A DNA stretch of 64,000 bases from Niastella sp. OAS944 (GCA_024809215.1 JANUBW010000005.1:310001-374000), one strand, 5' to 3'; shown: positions 8,349 to 17,456, numbered from the stretch's first letter. Translations and numbers: made by a program. The notes: generated from the sequence alone by a model not told the origin.

Positions 8349-8585
8349 TTAGATTTTTTCACCCTTAGCACGCAGTTCTTTCACTACGGGCAATAAACCT
8401 CTTTTGTTAATAGTACGAATTCCTTCAGTTGATAACTTCAGGGTGATCCATTTATCTTCTTCGGCCAGGTAAAACTTCTTTGTTTGCAAATTCGGTAAAA
8501 ACCTGCGTTTGGTTTTAATGTTGGAATGTGAAACTTTGTGCCCTGTTACGGGAACTTTACCTGTCACCTGACATACTCTAGCCAT
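8349..8585 (-). CDS. rpmB: 50S ribosomal protein L28
   Basis: 78 residues with the L28 signature: [10 protein letters not shown] at the N-terminus, [15 protein letters not shown] and a lysine-rich C-terminal tail. First gene of the rpmB-rpmG-DUF4295 operon, driven by the promoter at 8608-8638. Confidence 0.96.
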   Translation of the reverse strand: MARVCQVTGKVPVTGHKVSHSNIKTKRRFLPNLQTKKFYLAEEDKWITLKLSTEGIRTINKRGLLPVVKELRAKGEKI

Positions 8586-8607
8586 GACTCATTAAAATTT
8601 AGGACGG

Positions 8608-8638
8608 CAAAGGTCGGAAAATCTATGGATTTATCAAA
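8608..8638 (-). promoter_or_regulatory. rpmB promoter
   Basis: On the minus strand, TTTG (8638-8635) and GACCTTTG (8615-8608) are 19 bp apart and match the -33/-7 elements of the Bacteroidota primary sigma factor with one deviation. The predicted start is near 8601, 16 nt before the ATG. Confidence 0.6.
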
Positions 8639-8956
8639 CTCTCACCAAACTTTTTTTAAGAGTTTTTCAACATCTGTGGATATATACACCTTGGAATTGT
8701 GCAAATTAGCCCAGTTTGGCAGGTTATTCACATTTTTGAGGTTCCCGGAAGTTCCCCGGAACGATAAATATACAAACAATTGCATTCTATTAATGCTAAA
8801 CTGTATTTAGCAATTGCCAGGCTCCCCAAACCGCTTCTTCTACCCTTTTCTTTAGCCATATACCTCCCTTACTTAATGCCAGCTCATAGGCTGAACCATA
8901 TACTTGTAAGGTACATGCCATATTTCTAGCCATAATAACCCCAGTACATCTCCAAC

Positions 8957-9057
8957 ATATCCCGTATCTAATAAAAGAGGGGATATCTAGGAGTTATATA
9001 CGGAACATATACGGGATATCTACGGAATATCTCTTATTCTCCTATGAAGAATAAGAG
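8957..9057. other. Structured noncoding segment upstream of ppk
   Basis: The 730-bp gap 8586-9316 has no convincing gene. Within it a perfect 11-bp inverted repeat (8957-8967 with 9009-9019, ATATCCCGTAT/ATACGGGATAT) and a 10-bp hairpin (9031-9040 with 9048-9057, CTCTTATTCT/AGAATAAGAG, 7-nt loop) lie side by side. Three near-copies of TACGGRATATC-like words occur from 8997 to 9030. It could be a regulatory leader or a small RNA; no known family is recognised. Confidence 0.4.
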
Positions 9058-9316
9058 GGATTTTCCCGGACTTAAGCCGGAACAAACCCTACGGAAGCAT
9101 ACTTTGAGGAAGAAGAAAGAATTAACCTAAATCTTTATAACAGATTCTGCTCTACCGATTTAATAATTACTTAATTTAATTTTAATTTAGACCGTCTCAC
9201 CTTTGGCAGAAAGTATTCATACCCAACGGTATGAACATTAGGCCCAGGCATAGAAATTAAATGTATTTCTAAAACCTTTAAATCGGATTCCGGGGGGAAT
9301 TCTGCCAATACAAACT

Positions 9317-11449
9317 ATGATCACACAGATGAAGCGAAAAACTATAGCACGTGATATAAGCTGGTTATCTTTTAACGGTAGAGTGTTGCAAGAGGCTTCG
9401 GACCCCAGTGTGCCCTTGCGCGAAAGGATCAAATTTTTAGGTATTTTCTCCAATAACCTCGATGAATTTTTTCGGGTACGCGTGGCTACGCTTAAACGCA
9501 TGACCGAAGTGGGCAAAAAGAACATGCACATGGAAGCTGCCCCCGCTAAGATCCTCGACGAAATTCAACAGATCGTTTTGGAACAACAGGCCGAGTTTAA
9601 TCGTATTTGGGAGGGCGTGCACCGGGAGCTTGAAAAAGAAAAGATCTTTTTGATAACCGAAAAAGCGCTCAATAAAGAACAACAAAAATTTGTACAAACC
9701 TTTTTTGAGGAAGAAGTGCGAAGCAATACCATTCCGCTCATGATCGAAAGCATTCCGCAGTTCCCTTATCTGCGCGAAAAATCAATTTACCTGGGTGTGG
9801 TGCTGTCGCGCAAAGATGCTACCCTTAAGCGGAAGTATTCTATCATTGAAATTCCAGCCAAGGCAAACGGCCGTTTTATACAACTGCCCTCCCCGCCCGG
9901 CGAGCATCATATTATATTACTGGAAGACGTTATCAGGTTCAACCTCAAAAGCATTTACTCCTACTTTGGCTACGATCGCTATGCCAGTTGGGTGTTTAAA
10001 GTAACCAAAGACGCCGAAATAGATATTGATAATGACATTTCAACCAGTATCATTCAGAAAATTGAAAAAGGGGTGAAGAACCGCCGGAAGGGTAAGCCCG
10101 TTCGCTTTGTGTTTGACAAACAAATGGATGCAGGCCTGCTCGATTACCTCATACGCAAGTTAAACCTGGCGCGTAAAGACAGCCTTATTCCTGGTGGCCG
10201 TATCCATAACTTCCGCCATTTTATGGATTTCCCCGATGTATTTGAACGCAAAGGCCATCGCAAAAGGCCATTTATTCATCCCTTATTAAAAAGCGCCCAA
10301 CGCGTAACCGACATAATACAGCAAACAGATGTGATGCTGAACTTTCCGTATCACTCCTTCCACTCTGTAATTGACCTGCTGCGTGAAGCAGCCATTGATC
10401 CCGATGTTACGGTTATTAAAATAACCGCTTACCGGCTGGCAAGTAATTCGAAAGTGGTGAACGCCCTTATAAATGCGGTACGCAATGGCAAACAGGTAAC
10501 TGTAATGCTCGAGCTGCGCGCCCGCTTTGATGAGGAAGCTAACCTGGAATGGAAAGAAAGGCTGGAGATTGAGGGTGTAAAAGTGTTGATAAGTATACCC
10601 GACATGAAAGTGCATGCCAAGTGCTGTCTTATAAAAAAACGGGTAAACAATCATACTATCCATTATGGTTTTATAAGCACAGGCAACCTTAACGAAAAAA
10701 CATCAACCATTTACGGTGATCATTGTTTGCTCACAGCAGACAGGCATATTATGGCTGATGTGAACCGCATTTTTAATTACCTGGAGAAACCTAAAGATGG
10801 AATACATTTTATTAAGGCCTGCAAAACCATTATCCCCTGCCCTACGAGTTTGCGCAAAGAGCTGATAAAACTCATTAATCGCGAAATAAAAAATGCCCGG
10901 GAAAAGAAACCCGCCGGTATTCTTTTAAAGATGAATTCGCTTTCGGACGAAGCACTTATTGAAAAATTATACGAAGCGGCACGCGTGGGTGTAGAAATAA
11001 AACTCATCATCCGGGGCATCTTCTGTATGTTCACTGAAAATGCCAAATTCGTAAAACCCGTAAAAGCGGTAAGTATAATAGACGAGTATCTTGAACATGC
11101 ACGGGTGTTTATTTTTCATAATAATGGCGCTGAACGGGTATTTATTTCATCGGCCGACTGGATGGTACGCAATCTCGACCATCGTGTAGAGGCAACTTGT
11201 CCTATTTTTGACGAGAATATTAAAAAAGTGTTGAAAAATATCCTGGAAATACAACTGAGTGATAATGTAAAAGCCAGAATTTTGGACAATGAATTGAGTA
11301 ACCGGTATGTGCGCGACCGGAAACACAAAAAAATACGGTCGCAACTGGAGATATATAATTACTTACATCAAAAAAGTAACCTTATACCCGGAGCACCAAT
11401 TTCAGTAGTTGCAGACGCTACGGTAATTGGCGAAGCCCCGGCGGTATAA
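9317..11449 (+). CDS. ppk1: Polyphosphate kinase 1
   Basis: 710 residues, normal PPK1 length. The N-terminal domain begins ARDISWLSFNGRVLQEA and contains FSNNLDEFFRVRVATL. Two phospholipase-D-like catalytic halves follow. The autophosphorylated histidine is in the VHAKCCLIKK segment, followed by FISTGNLNEKTSTIYGDH; the second histidine is in the EYLEHARVFIFHN segment. It makes long-chain polyphosphate from ATP reversibly, at the membrane periphery. The exopolyphosphatase gene starts 9 bp after its stop, so synthesis and breakdown are coupled in one operon. ATG at 9317 is used; ATG at 9329 is an alternative. Confidence 0.95.
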   Translation: MITQMKRKTIARDISWLSFNGRVLQEASDPSVPLRERIKFLGIFSNNLDEFFRVRVATLKRMTEVGKKNMHMEAAPAKILDEIQQIVLEQQAEFNRIWEGVHRELEKEKIFLITEKALNKEQQKFVQTFFEEEVRSNTIPLMIESIPQFPYLREKSIYLGVVLSRKDATLKRKYSIIEIPAKANGRFIQLPSPPGEHHIILLEDVIRFNLKSIYSYFGYDRYASWVFKVTKDAEIDIDNDISTSIIQKIEKGVKNRRKGKPVRFVFDKQMDAGLLDYLIRKLNLARKDSLIPGGRIHNFRHFMDFPDVFERKGHRKRPFIHPLLKSAQRVTDIIQQTDVMLNFPYHSFHSVIDLLREAAIDPDVTVIKITAYRLASNSKVVNALINAVRNGKQVTVMLELRARFDEEANLEWKERLEIEGVKVLISIPDMKVHAKCCLIKKRVNNHTIHYGFISTGNLNEKTSTIYGDHCLLTADRHIMADVNRIFNYLEKPKDGIHFIKACKTIIPCPTSLRKELIKLINREIKNAREKKPAGILLKMNSLSDEALIEKLYEAARVGVEIKLIIRGIFCMFTENAKFVKPVKAVSIIDEYLEHARVFIFHNNGAERVFISSADWMVRNLDHRVEATCPIFDENIKKVLKNILEIQLSDNVKARILDNELSNRYVRDRKHKKIRSQLEIYNYLHQKSNLIPGAPISVVADATVIGEAPAV

Positions 11450-11457
11450 ACACACAC

Positions 11458-12363
11458 ATGAAACTGGCGGCTATTGATATAGGCAGTAACGCAGCAAGAT
11501 TGCTGATCTCTGATGTTATTCAGGGGAATAATAAACGCCCGCAATTTCAGAAGATCAACCTGGTGCGGGTGCCTTTGCGCTTAGGCTTCGATGTGTTTGA
11601 GAACAATGAAATATCGAAAGAAAAGGAAGAAATGATACTCAATACCATCAAGGCATATAAGCTGTTGATGGATGCTTATGATGTAAAATACTGCAAGGCC
11701 GCCGCCACCTCGGCCATGCGCGATGCCTCTAATGCCCACCGTATACTTGACCGGGTAAGAAAAGAAACCGGTATTGGCATTGAAGTAATAACCGGCGATG
11801 CCGAGGCTTCATTTATTTACGAGAACCATATTGCTGAGAACCTCGATAAAAATCACACGTATTTATATATAGATGTTGGCGGTGGCAGCACCGAACTCAC
11901 CTTTTTCGCCAATGGAAGGCTTATTTTTAAACGCTCCTTTAATATTGGCACCATCAGGCTGCTGAAGAACCAGGTTGATGATTATATGTGGGGAGAAATG
12001 AAAGACTTTGTAAAGCGCGAAACAAAACCCTACCAGGATATTATAGCTATTGGTTCGGGTGGTAACATAAATAAAGTGTTCTCGCTCTCCAAACGCAAAG
12101 AAGGCAAAGCGTTGCCGCTTGAGTTATTAAAAGATTACTACAAAGAACTAAGCAGTTTTTCGGTTGAAGACAGAATTCGTATTTATAAACTGCGCGAAGA
12201 CCGGGCCGATGTAATTGTACCGGCGCTGTTCATATATATAAATGTTATGCGCTGGGCCAATATTGGTGAAATTTATGTACCTAAAATTGGTTTGGCCGAT
12301 GGACTTATTCAACATTTGTATGATGAATTAAAATTAGAAGGTAAACTGGTTCTTAGTTCCTGA
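11458..12363 (+). CDS. ppx: Exopolyphosphatase (Ppx/GppA family)
   Basis: 301 residues, i.e. the two actin-like domains without the C-terminal HD domain of E. coli Ppx. Visible motifs are AAIDIGSNAARLLI (phosphate 1), AAATSAMRDASN, YIDVGGGSTEL (phosphate 2) and AIGSGGNINK. It hydrolyses polyphosphate ends or pppGpp; the two activities cannot be separated by sequence. The 9-bp spacing to ppk1 supports polyphosphate as the physiological substrate. Confidence 0.88.
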   Translation: MKLAAIDIGSNAARLLISDVIQGNNKRPQFQKINLVRVPLRLGFDVFENNEISKEKEEMILNTIKAYKLLMDAYDVKYCKAAATSAMRDASNAHRILDRVRKETGIGIEVITGDAEASFIYENHIAENLDKNHTYLYIDVGGGSTELTFFANGRLIFKRSFNIGTIRLLKNQVDDYMWGEMKDFVKRETKPYQDIIAIGSGGNINKVFSLSKRKEGKALPLELLKDYYKELSSFSVEDRIRIYKLREDRADVIVPALFIYINVMRWANIGEIYVPKIGLADGLIQHLYDELKLEGKLVLSS

Positions 12364-12365
12364 TC

Positions 12366-12437
12366 CTTTGTTTTTAGTTTTAAGTTTTTAGTTCTTAGTT
12401 TACAGTTAAAGAACTAAAAACTAAGAACTTAGAACTA
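12366..12437. repeat. TTTTTAGTTCTTAGT inverted repeat after ppx
   Basis: Left words (12370-12402, TTTTTAGTT / AGTTCTTAGTT) pair with the right words (12406-12435, AAAGAACTAAAAACTAAGAAC) around a short loop. It may serve as the 3' hairpin of the ppk1-ppx transcript. Related words recur at 52360-52390 and 53355-53405. Confidence 0.6.
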
Positions 12438-12491
12438 CCGGTAAAGTTACAGGATCCATAAATTCTCAAGCTCCCAATTTTTAATTTGTGA

Positions 12492-12519
12492 TTTGTCATT
12501 TCATTTTCCTTTAACTTAG
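12492..12519 (+). promoter_or_regulatory. Candidate panB promoter
   Basis: TTTG at 12492-12495 and TAACTTAG at 12512-12519 (one mismatch to TAnnTTTG) are 16 bp apart. Transcription from about 12526 would give a leader near 88 nt to the chosen ATG at 12614. Confidence 0.4.
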
Positions 12520-12613
12520 CAGCCGCTAACAACTGCGAGGAGCATTATGAATGTGTTTTATTCTAATGCAGAGCCATATTCCCTCCCGCCTTTCTTGCAC
12601 TAAACTCTCAGTT

Positions 12614-13435
12614 ATGTCGGTACACGTTAACAAAGAAGTAAAAAAAGTAACGACCCATACGTTACAAAGAATGAAGACCGTAGGAGAAAAGATCTCCATG
12701 ATCACGGCCTATGATTTTTCTTTTGCCCGCTTATTCGATGATGCCGGTATTGATGTAATACTGGTTGGTGATTCTGCATCGAATGTAATGGCTGGTCATG
12801 AAACCACCTTGCCAATTACACTCGATCAAATGATCTACCATGCATCTTCGGTTATACGCGGTATTAACCGTTGTTTTGTAGTGGTTGACCTGCCGTTTGG
12901 TACTTACCAGGCCAATTCAAAAGAAGCGCTGGCATCTGCCATTCGTATTATGAAAGAAACGGGTGCGCATGCCGTTAAACTGGAAGGAGGCGAAGAAGTA
13001 CTGGAGTCGGTAAAACGTATTGTGGCGGCCGGCATCCCGGTAATGGGGCACCTGGGTTTAACACCACAATCAATTTACAAATTCGGAACCTATACGGTAC
13101 GGGCACGCGAAGAAGCCGAAGCCAATAAATTGCGCGCTGATGCCAAATTACTGCAGGAAGCAGGTTGCTTTGGCGTAGTGCTTGAAAAAATACCCGCCAT
13201 GCTGGCTAAAGAAGTGTCTGAATCGCTGGTAATACCTACCATTGGCATTGGAGCCGGTATGTATTGCGACGGACAGGTATTGGTTATGCACGATATGCTG
13301 GGCATTAATACCGAATTTAAGCCACGCTTTTTAAGGCAATACCTCAACCTGCACGAACAGGTTACAGGCGCCATCAGGAATTACATTCATGATGTGAAAG
13401 CGAAGGATTTTCCGAACGATAAGGAGCAATATTAA
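12614..13435 (+). CDS. panB: 3-methyl-2-oxobutanoate hydroxymethyltransferase
   Basis: 273 residues from the ATG at 12614, which aligns with the usual PanB start; the longer frame from 12551 adds 21 residues without family similarity. TIM-barrel motifs: [39 protein letters not shown] (metal and substrate site), [20 protein letters not shown], and [21 protein letters not shown] near the end. It transfers a hydroxymethyl group from 5,10-methylene-THF to 2-oxoisovalerate, the first committed step of pantothenate synthesis. No other pan genes are adjacent. Confidence 0.95.
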   Translation: MSVHVNKEVKKVTTHTLQRMKTVGEKISMITAYDFSFARLFDDAGIDVILVGDSASNVMAGHETTLPITLDQMIYHASSVIRGINRCFVVVDLPFGTYQANSKEALASAIRIMKETGAHAVKLEGGEEVLESVKRIVAAGIPVMGHLGLTPQSIYKFGTYTVRAREEAEANKLRADAKLLQEAGCFGVVLEKIPAMLAKEVSESLVIPTIGIGAGMYCDGQVLVMHDMLGINTEFKPRFLRQYLNLHEQVTGAIRNYIHDVKAKDFPNDKEQY

Positions 13436-13478
13436 GTTGACGAGTTAACAAGTTAACAAGTTGACGAGTTGACAAGTT
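13436..13478. repeat. GTTGACGAGTTAACAAG tandem words
   Basis: Short alternating repeats of the 9-base words GTTGACGA and GTTAACAA fill the gap between panB and its terminator. The same word family occurs at 30061-30150, 43618-43716 and 53184-53250. Confidence 0.6.
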
Positions 13479-13481
13479 ATT

Positions 13482-13512
13482 AAAACCTGCCCTTTGAACA
13501 AGGGCAGGTTTT
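13482..13512. terminator. Bidirectional terminator between panB and the 13.5-kb gene
   Basis: Perfect 13-bp arms AAAACCTGCCCTT (13482-13494) and AAGGGCAGGTTTT (13500-13512) with a 5-nt loop. It serves panB (plus) and the convergent gene at 13514. Confidence 0.92.
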
Positions 13513-13513
13513 G

Positions 13514-13969
13514 TTATTTTACTATAATATCAGCATTCAACACCTCATACAACAATAGGTCATCCTGCTTCTTTTTTAATTGTATAAACAGGGTATTGCA
13601 ATCGGTGGCTGAAGAGGTACTGGCTAATACCTCTATTTTAGGAAAGAAAAGTATTCGCATCAGGCGCTTTTCTTTTTCCAGCCGCATTTTTGCTTTTACC
13701 AGATCATCGTTCCCTTCTTTATTTGTTTTTTCAGCAAATACCACGGCGTTCTTTACCTGGTGGTTGTTTGAGCGAAGGTTCAATATTTGACAGGCACACA
13801 CCTTGGCAGTAGCATTGACTGCATTAATAGAGTCAATTCTTTTAACTGACGCCATAAAACGAGCGGTGGTAAACAGCGATGGCGCATGACGGCCATCATT
13901 TGCAAATGAAATATTACTGATCACAATACAGGTGATCAAAAGGAAACAGGTTTGGGTAAAATGTTTCAT
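13514..13969 (-). CDS. Secreted protein of unknown function
   Basis: 151 residues. An N-terminal signal peptide (MKHFTQTCFLLITCIVISNISFA, cleavage near residue 23) is followed by a basic, alpha/beta-looking mature region with three cysteines (two in VCACQ). It has no motif I recognise. The stop is 2 bp from the bidirectional terminator shared with panB. The convergent layout suggests independent regulation. Confidence 0.65.
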   Translation of the reverse strand: MKHFTQTCFLLITCIVISNISFANDGRHAPSLFTTARFMASVKRIDSINAVNATAKVCACQILNLRSNNHQVKNAVVFAEKTNKEGNDDLVKAKMRLEKEKRLMRILFFPKIEVLASTSSATDCNTLFIQLKKKQDDLLLYEVLNADIIVK

Positions 13970-14034
13970 TGGTACGAAATAATCAAGTTAACAATGTGAT
14001 TGCGGTTTTTACAGGAACACCGGAACTTGATTAA

Positions 14035-14200
14035 ACCAGGAAGAAACTCCAAATCTCAAATAACAAGATCCAAATAAAAGCCAAAAGACAAATTTCAAAT
14101 CGCAAATCAGTTAATTGAATTGGAACTGAAGCTTGGTACTATTTGGGTTTTCAGATTTAGAGTTTGGATCTTTTTGGAGCTTGAGATTTGTTATTTGTTG
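14035..14200. repeat. Long imperfect inverted repeat (CCAAATCTCAAAT family)
   Basis: Left words (14044-14108, CTCCAAATCTCAAATAACAAG, CAAATTTCAAATCGC as separate words) are complementary to the right words (14150-14195, TTGGATCTTTTTGGAGC, TTGAGATTTGTTATTTG). The arms span about 70 nt each. The gap 13970-14736 holds no convincing gene: this inverted repeat, a terminator at 14391 and a CTATTG repeat at 14640 account for most of its structure. Confidence 0.65.
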
Positions 14201-14390
14201 CTTTTGCCTGCCGGGCGCAGGTCTCTCAAAGGATACGTGATGCAAAGAATGCAACTATATCCCGTATTTCATAACGTTTGCGGTAAACTTTTTTATCGAT
14301 CGTTAAAAAACGGATACTCATCTCGGAGTTTTACGAGTACACTTGCGTATAAGTATATATTATGGCCTTGTTCACTTCATTAAAAAAAGA

Positions 14391-14414
14391 AGCCCTTTGT
14401 AGAAACAAGGGGCT
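14391..14414 (-). terminator. Intrinsic terminator, minus strand
   Basis: AGCCCTTTGT (14391-14400) and ACAAGGGGCT (14405-14414) form a 10-bp stem with one wobble/mismatch and a 4-nt loop. An A-run on the left becomes a T-run on the minus strand. It probably ends the transcript of the 14.7-kb gene, 320 bp upstream. Confidence 0.7.
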
Positions 14415-14659
14415 CAAACGATTGCTTGCCATATGAAAGTGCAAATGTAGGTATATTATTATTTCCCAGTATTAACTGAGTGTTAAAAAATGTTAATTAT
14501 AAGTGTTAGTACAACGTTTGTGAGCGTGGACGCAGGTTCTGTCATTTAAGTTGCAACCTTGTAAGAAATATTTGTTACTATTTTAGTCATCATTTTATAT
14601 CATAAAACATTACCTGGATCATATAAAATCAATTAGCAATTGGCAATTTGCAATTGGCA

Positions 14660-14735
14660 AGGGCTCGCGATGATCATTGCCTATTGTCTATTGCCTATTG
14701 TCTATTGCCTATTGTCTATTGCCTATTGCCTGTTG
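14660..14735. repeat. CTATTGCCTATTGT tandem words
   Basis: Alternating 9-base words CTATTGCC and TATTGTCTA repeat about seven times just after the stop codon of the minus-strand gene at 14737. A simple repeat with no coding role seen. Confidence 0.7.
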
Positions 14736-14736
14736 G

Positions 14737-15117
14737 CTACTCTCGGTTTGCCCTGCGTTCCTGAAACTCATCTTTCATCTCCTGCTGTTGTTGCTGATAG
14801 ATCTTATATTGATCTTTCGTCAACACCTCTTTCATTCTTTTATCCCTGGTGGCTTTAAGTGCTTTATACTTTTTGTACCTGGCCATTTTGCCGGCGCCTG
14901 AATTCTTTATGCCAGCCAGGCCCTCAAGCCAGTCGCTATTAATAGCATCTACCTGCTTCGACTGCTCTTCTGTAAGGTTCAGTTTTTCTTTATAAGCCTG
15001 GTATTTAGCTTTGGCTTCTTTCTTTTGTTCTTCAGTCATTTTTGACTGGGCAAGTGCATGGTTGGTAACCAGTGTGAGCAATACCAGCAATGCAGTGATG
15101 TTGATTATCTTTTTCAT
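14737..15117 (-). CDS. Small periplasmic, Spy/LTXXQ-like helical protein
   Basis: 126 residues from the ATG at 15117, chosen because the signal peptide (MKKIINITALLVLLTLVTNHALA) follows directly. The mature part is charged and helical with KMTEEQKKEAKAKYQAYKEK and a LTKDQYKIYQQQQQEM segment resembling the LTxxQ repeats of CpxP/Spy-type periplasmic chaperones. Such proteins buffer envelope stress in Gram-negatives; that role here is inference. Preceded by a short 60-bp gap and followed by the CTATTG repeat. Confidence 0.65.
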   Translation of the reverse strand: MKKIINITALLVLLTLVTNHALAQSKMTEEQKKEAKAKYQAYKEKLNLTEEQSKQVDAINSDWLEGLAGIKNSGAGKMARYKKYKALKATRDKRMKEVLTKDQYKIYQQQQQEMKDEFQERRANRE

Positions 15118-15204
15118 ATTTACGATTGTTGCATTTATATACAAAGTACGTTAATCAAATAAGGTTATATCTATTAAAACAGGTAAAGCTGCTTATTTAA
15201 CCAG

Positions 15205-15606
15205 TCAACCAGCCATCCAGCTTTTGAACGCCGGTAAAACGTCTCTATTAAATAAAAACCTGAAGAGTTGTTCGTTTATAACTGGGCGGTATAACAAAGT
15301 GTGGAATTGTAGCAACAGTGGATCAATGATAAGAAACAGAATAAAAGTTACAGGTAAGCGATGACAGAATTTGTTGCAATCAATTTTTACAAAACCTATC
15401 GTGATGGTACACGTATGCAAGTGAAAAAGAAAGAACAGTACAGATGTAATGAATATATAAGCGGCTCTTAATAAAAGATCTGAAACGTTGATACTTAATA
15501 AATGCCCCTGCGGTAACCTTTGTAAAAATAATATGCGGGGTAATGAGATCAATACTGTTATAGCGGTTGCAGTTAGTAATATGAGGCTTGTTTTGAAAGG
15601 CACCAT
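15205..15606 (-). CDS. Small membrane protein, possibly a truncated sensor N-terminus
   Basis: 133 residues from the ATG at 15606; a GTG at 15699 would extend it by 31 polar residues. Three hydrophobic segments are seen at about residues 7-23, 38-60 and 80-100 of the ATG form. The arrangement resembles the membrane portion of small sensor kinases, but no kinase or LytTR domain follows, so it may be a remnant or a stand-alone membrane protein. Not recognised. Confidence 0.35.
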   Translation of the reverse strand: MVPFKTSLILLTATAITVLISLPRILFLQRLPQGHLLSINVSDLLLRAAYIFITSVLFFLFHLHTCTITIGFVKIDCNKFCHRLPVTFILFLIIDPLLLQFHTLLYRPVINEQLFRFLFNRDVLPAFKSWMAG

Positions 15607-15753
15607 ACCCCTATAGACTACCCTTTGACCATCACGTTTATTCACGTGGCATAATATTTTATAAACCCAATTCGGCGGCTTTAACAAAATTGTAGTCACA
15701 ACTAATGTAAAAATTACGCAGTTTTAGCCCCACATTTAAGGCCTGAAACGAAA

Positions 15754-16056
15754 ATGATCTATCTAACACAGCTTATTTATATAAAAGAAGGCGAAGAAGC
15801 GGCTTTCTTTGAGTTTGAGAACGTTGTTATTCCACTTATGTGGAAATATAACGGCCAACTTCTTTTTCGATTACGGCCAACAAATAGTACATTTGTAGAT
15901 AATTCAATAGAACCACCATTCGAAATCCACCTGGTAGCTTTTGAAAATGAAGAGGGACTTGCAGGGTATCAACAAGATGAAACACGTAAAAGCTACCTAC
16001 ATCTCAAAGAACAATCAGTGCGATCTGTTGTTCTAATAAAAGGTTCAGCGGTCTGA
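15754..16056 (+). CDS. DUF1330-like dimeric alpha/beta barrel protein
   Basis: 100 residues. The opening IYLTQLIYIKEGEEAAFFEFENVVIPLM and the ending SVRSVVLIKG have the beta-alpha-beta spacing of the DUF1330/ABM ferredoxin-like fold, in which small proteins of this size form dimers. No catalytic residue can be assigned. Preceded by about 55 bp of noncoding DNA and transcribed away from the 15.2-kb gene. Confidence 0.5.
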   Translation: MIYLTQLIYIKEGEEAAFFEFENVVIPLMWKYNGQLLFRLRPTNSTFVDNSIEPPFEIHLVAFENEEGLAGYQQDETRKSYLHLKEQSVRSVVLIKGSAV

Positions 16057-16305
16057 TAAATCCAGTTTATTCTACAATTTTCGCAATTCAACCGGGTAAT
16101 CCAACGGTAAATGAGTCAGGAATGTCAATTTTGGAAAAACCTGTCCAGTTATGGGACGGAAATTCTGAGATGCCTGCACTAATCCATTAAGAATCATTCG
16201 TAAGAGAAATGGTATGGCAATTGGGTATTTTTTATAATATTCAAGCTACTGAAAAAGTGCAATCCATACCGTAGCTTTTATTCTTTTTATAATAAAACGG
16301 AATCT

Positions 16306-16782
16306 ATGATTACTAATTTACCCGGTAAACTGTTGAAAAGGAAGTTATCTGAATTGAACAGCGCTTTATTTTTTGCCGAAGGAGATTCTTTATTCAAACT
16401 TCCCAACCACCTGGTTACCGAAATGGAGATCAATGAAGATGACGAAATCAGATTTGTGATTCCCAAACCCGTACAGGATATTGAAGCATTTGACAAAGAA
16501 TTTCCGGTTCGCCTGGAATTCTTTAAAAAAGGGATCGCTTATCGCCTGAAAGTACAAGGTAAAGGTGAAATTGTTGAAGACAAGATTGAAATGGAAAAGT
16601 GGTTACTGGCTTCGGCCGACAGGCAGGAAAAGGCAAAGAGAGAACAGGTGATCATGATCAAAGTAATGGTGAAGTACGTTGATTACACTGGTAACATTTC
16701 TCAGTCTTCTTTCCCCAGCAGACTTAAATCGCAGTTAACAGAATGGCTGTTCTCGAGCAAAAGCGCCAGCGTATCTGTTTAA
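16306..16782 (+). CDS. Unrecognised 158-residue protein, possibly split-barrel
   Basis: 158 residues, acidic, with an N-terminal segment LLKRKLSELNSALFFAEGDSLFKLP followed by strand-rich sequence (EIRFVIPKP, PVRLEFFKKGIAYRLKVQGKGEIVED) that resembles the pyridoxamine-phosphate-oxidase-like split barrel. The C-terminal 50 residues are helical and basic. The flavin-binding residues of that family cannot be confirmed, so the assignment is weak. A strong terminator follows at 16817-16848. Confidence 0.6.
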   Translation: MITNLPGKLLKRKLSELNSALFFAEGDSLFKLPNHLVTEMEINEDDEIRFVIPKPVQDIEAFDKEFPVRLEFFKKGIAYRLKVQGKGEIVEDKIEMEKWLLASADRQEKAKREQVIMIKVMVKYVDYTGNISQSSFPSRLKSQLTEWLFSSKSASVSV

Positions 16783-16816
16783 AAATTATTAAGGTTATAG
16801 CATTTAAATAGAAGGT

Positions 16817-16860
16817 GGGTCATTCGTCAAAATGCTGACGGATGGCCCATTTGCTTTTTT
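16817..16860 (+). terminator. Terminator of the 16.3-kb gene
   Basis: Arms 16817-16829 and 16836-16848 (GGGTCATTCGTCA/TGACGGATGGCCC) pair at 11 of 13 positions plus G-U wobbles. The hairpin is followed by a TTTGCTTTTTT tract. Confidence 0.85.
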
Positions 16861-16900
16861 AGCGTTTTAGACGCTTTTAAGCGGGTAAGCAGGAATACCC

Positions 16901-16908
16901 TACCTTTG
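16901..16908 (+). promoter_or_regulatory. -7 box of the DoxX gene
   Basis: TACCTTTG is a perfect TAnnTTTG box. A T-rich TTTTAAG lies about 20 bp upstream in the -33 position. The ATG at 16945 lies about 30 nt past the predicted start of transcription. Confidence 0.55.
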
Positions 16909-16944
16909 TACTGCTCTTTCTTTATTTACTCAAAAAATTGCCGT

Positions 16945-17403
16945 ATGAACCTCCTACAACGACTTGAGTACTGGGGTGACAGGCATCATCCCAAATGGGC
17001 AGATATCTTTCGCTGCGCCCTTGGCTTATTCCTGTTCTACAAAGGAATTGAGTTTCTTGAAAACATGGGCACGCTGATAAGCCAAATGAGCGGTATTTTA
17101 CCCAATAGTTATTTTGCATTAAGTATGGTTGGCCACTATGTTGTATTTGCCCACCTTGTTGGCGGTATTATGCTGGCGGTGGGACTACTTACCCGGGCTG
17201 CCTGTATTATGCAGATCCCTATTCTGTTAGGCGCTATCATCTTTATAAACATGGCCGATGGCATGTTCAGGCCATTTGCACAAATGGCCATTACAGTAGT
17301 ATGCCTTGCCGGTCTTATTTACTTCCTTATTGCAGGCAACGGCCCATGGTCTGTAGACAGATACTTTGATGAAAAAAGCGGAAGAATAAAACGCCCTGAT
17401 TAA
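16945..17403 (+). CDS. DoxX family membrane protein
   Basis: 152 residues from the ATG at 16945, which follows a good promoter; the longer frame from 16906 would begin inside the -7 box. Four hydrophobic helices with DIFRCALGLFLFYKGIEFL in the first and a conserved-looking GHYVVFAHLVGGIMLAVGLLTR segment are typical of the DoxX/DoxD family. The molecular role of these small inner-membrane proteins is not settled; redox-linked functions are proposed for some. It converges with the T6SS effector-immunity genes at a shared terminator. Confidence 0.75.
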   Translation: MNLLQRLEYWGDRHHPKWADIFRCALGLFLFYKGIEFLENMGTLISQMSGILPNSYFALSMVGHYVVFAHLVGGIMLAVGLLTRAACIMQIPILLGAIIFINMADGMFRPFAQMAITVVCLAGLIYFLIAGNGPWSVDRYFDEKSGRIKRPD

Positions 17404-17425
17404 ACGGGCATAGATAATAAAAAAA

Positions 17426-17456
17426 CACCCTGCCGATTTAATAAACCGACAGGGTG
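17426..17456. terminator. Terminator at the 3' end of the T6SS effector operon and the DoxX gene
   Basis: CACCCTGCCG (17426-17435) pairs with CGACAGGGTG (17447-17456) at 9 of 10 positions. A plus-strand A-run on the left gives a T-run for the minus-strand operon. Confidence 0.8.

Noticed and set aside
8586-9316. tRNA or rRNA gene in the gap before ppk1
   Set aside because: No cloverleaf arms, no T-loop GGTTCRA sequence and no CCA end could be found; only inverted repeats are present.
14120-14383. 87-residue plus-strand frame in the 14-kb gap
   Set aside because: It starts within the right arm of an inverted repeat and shows no domain; treated as noncoding.
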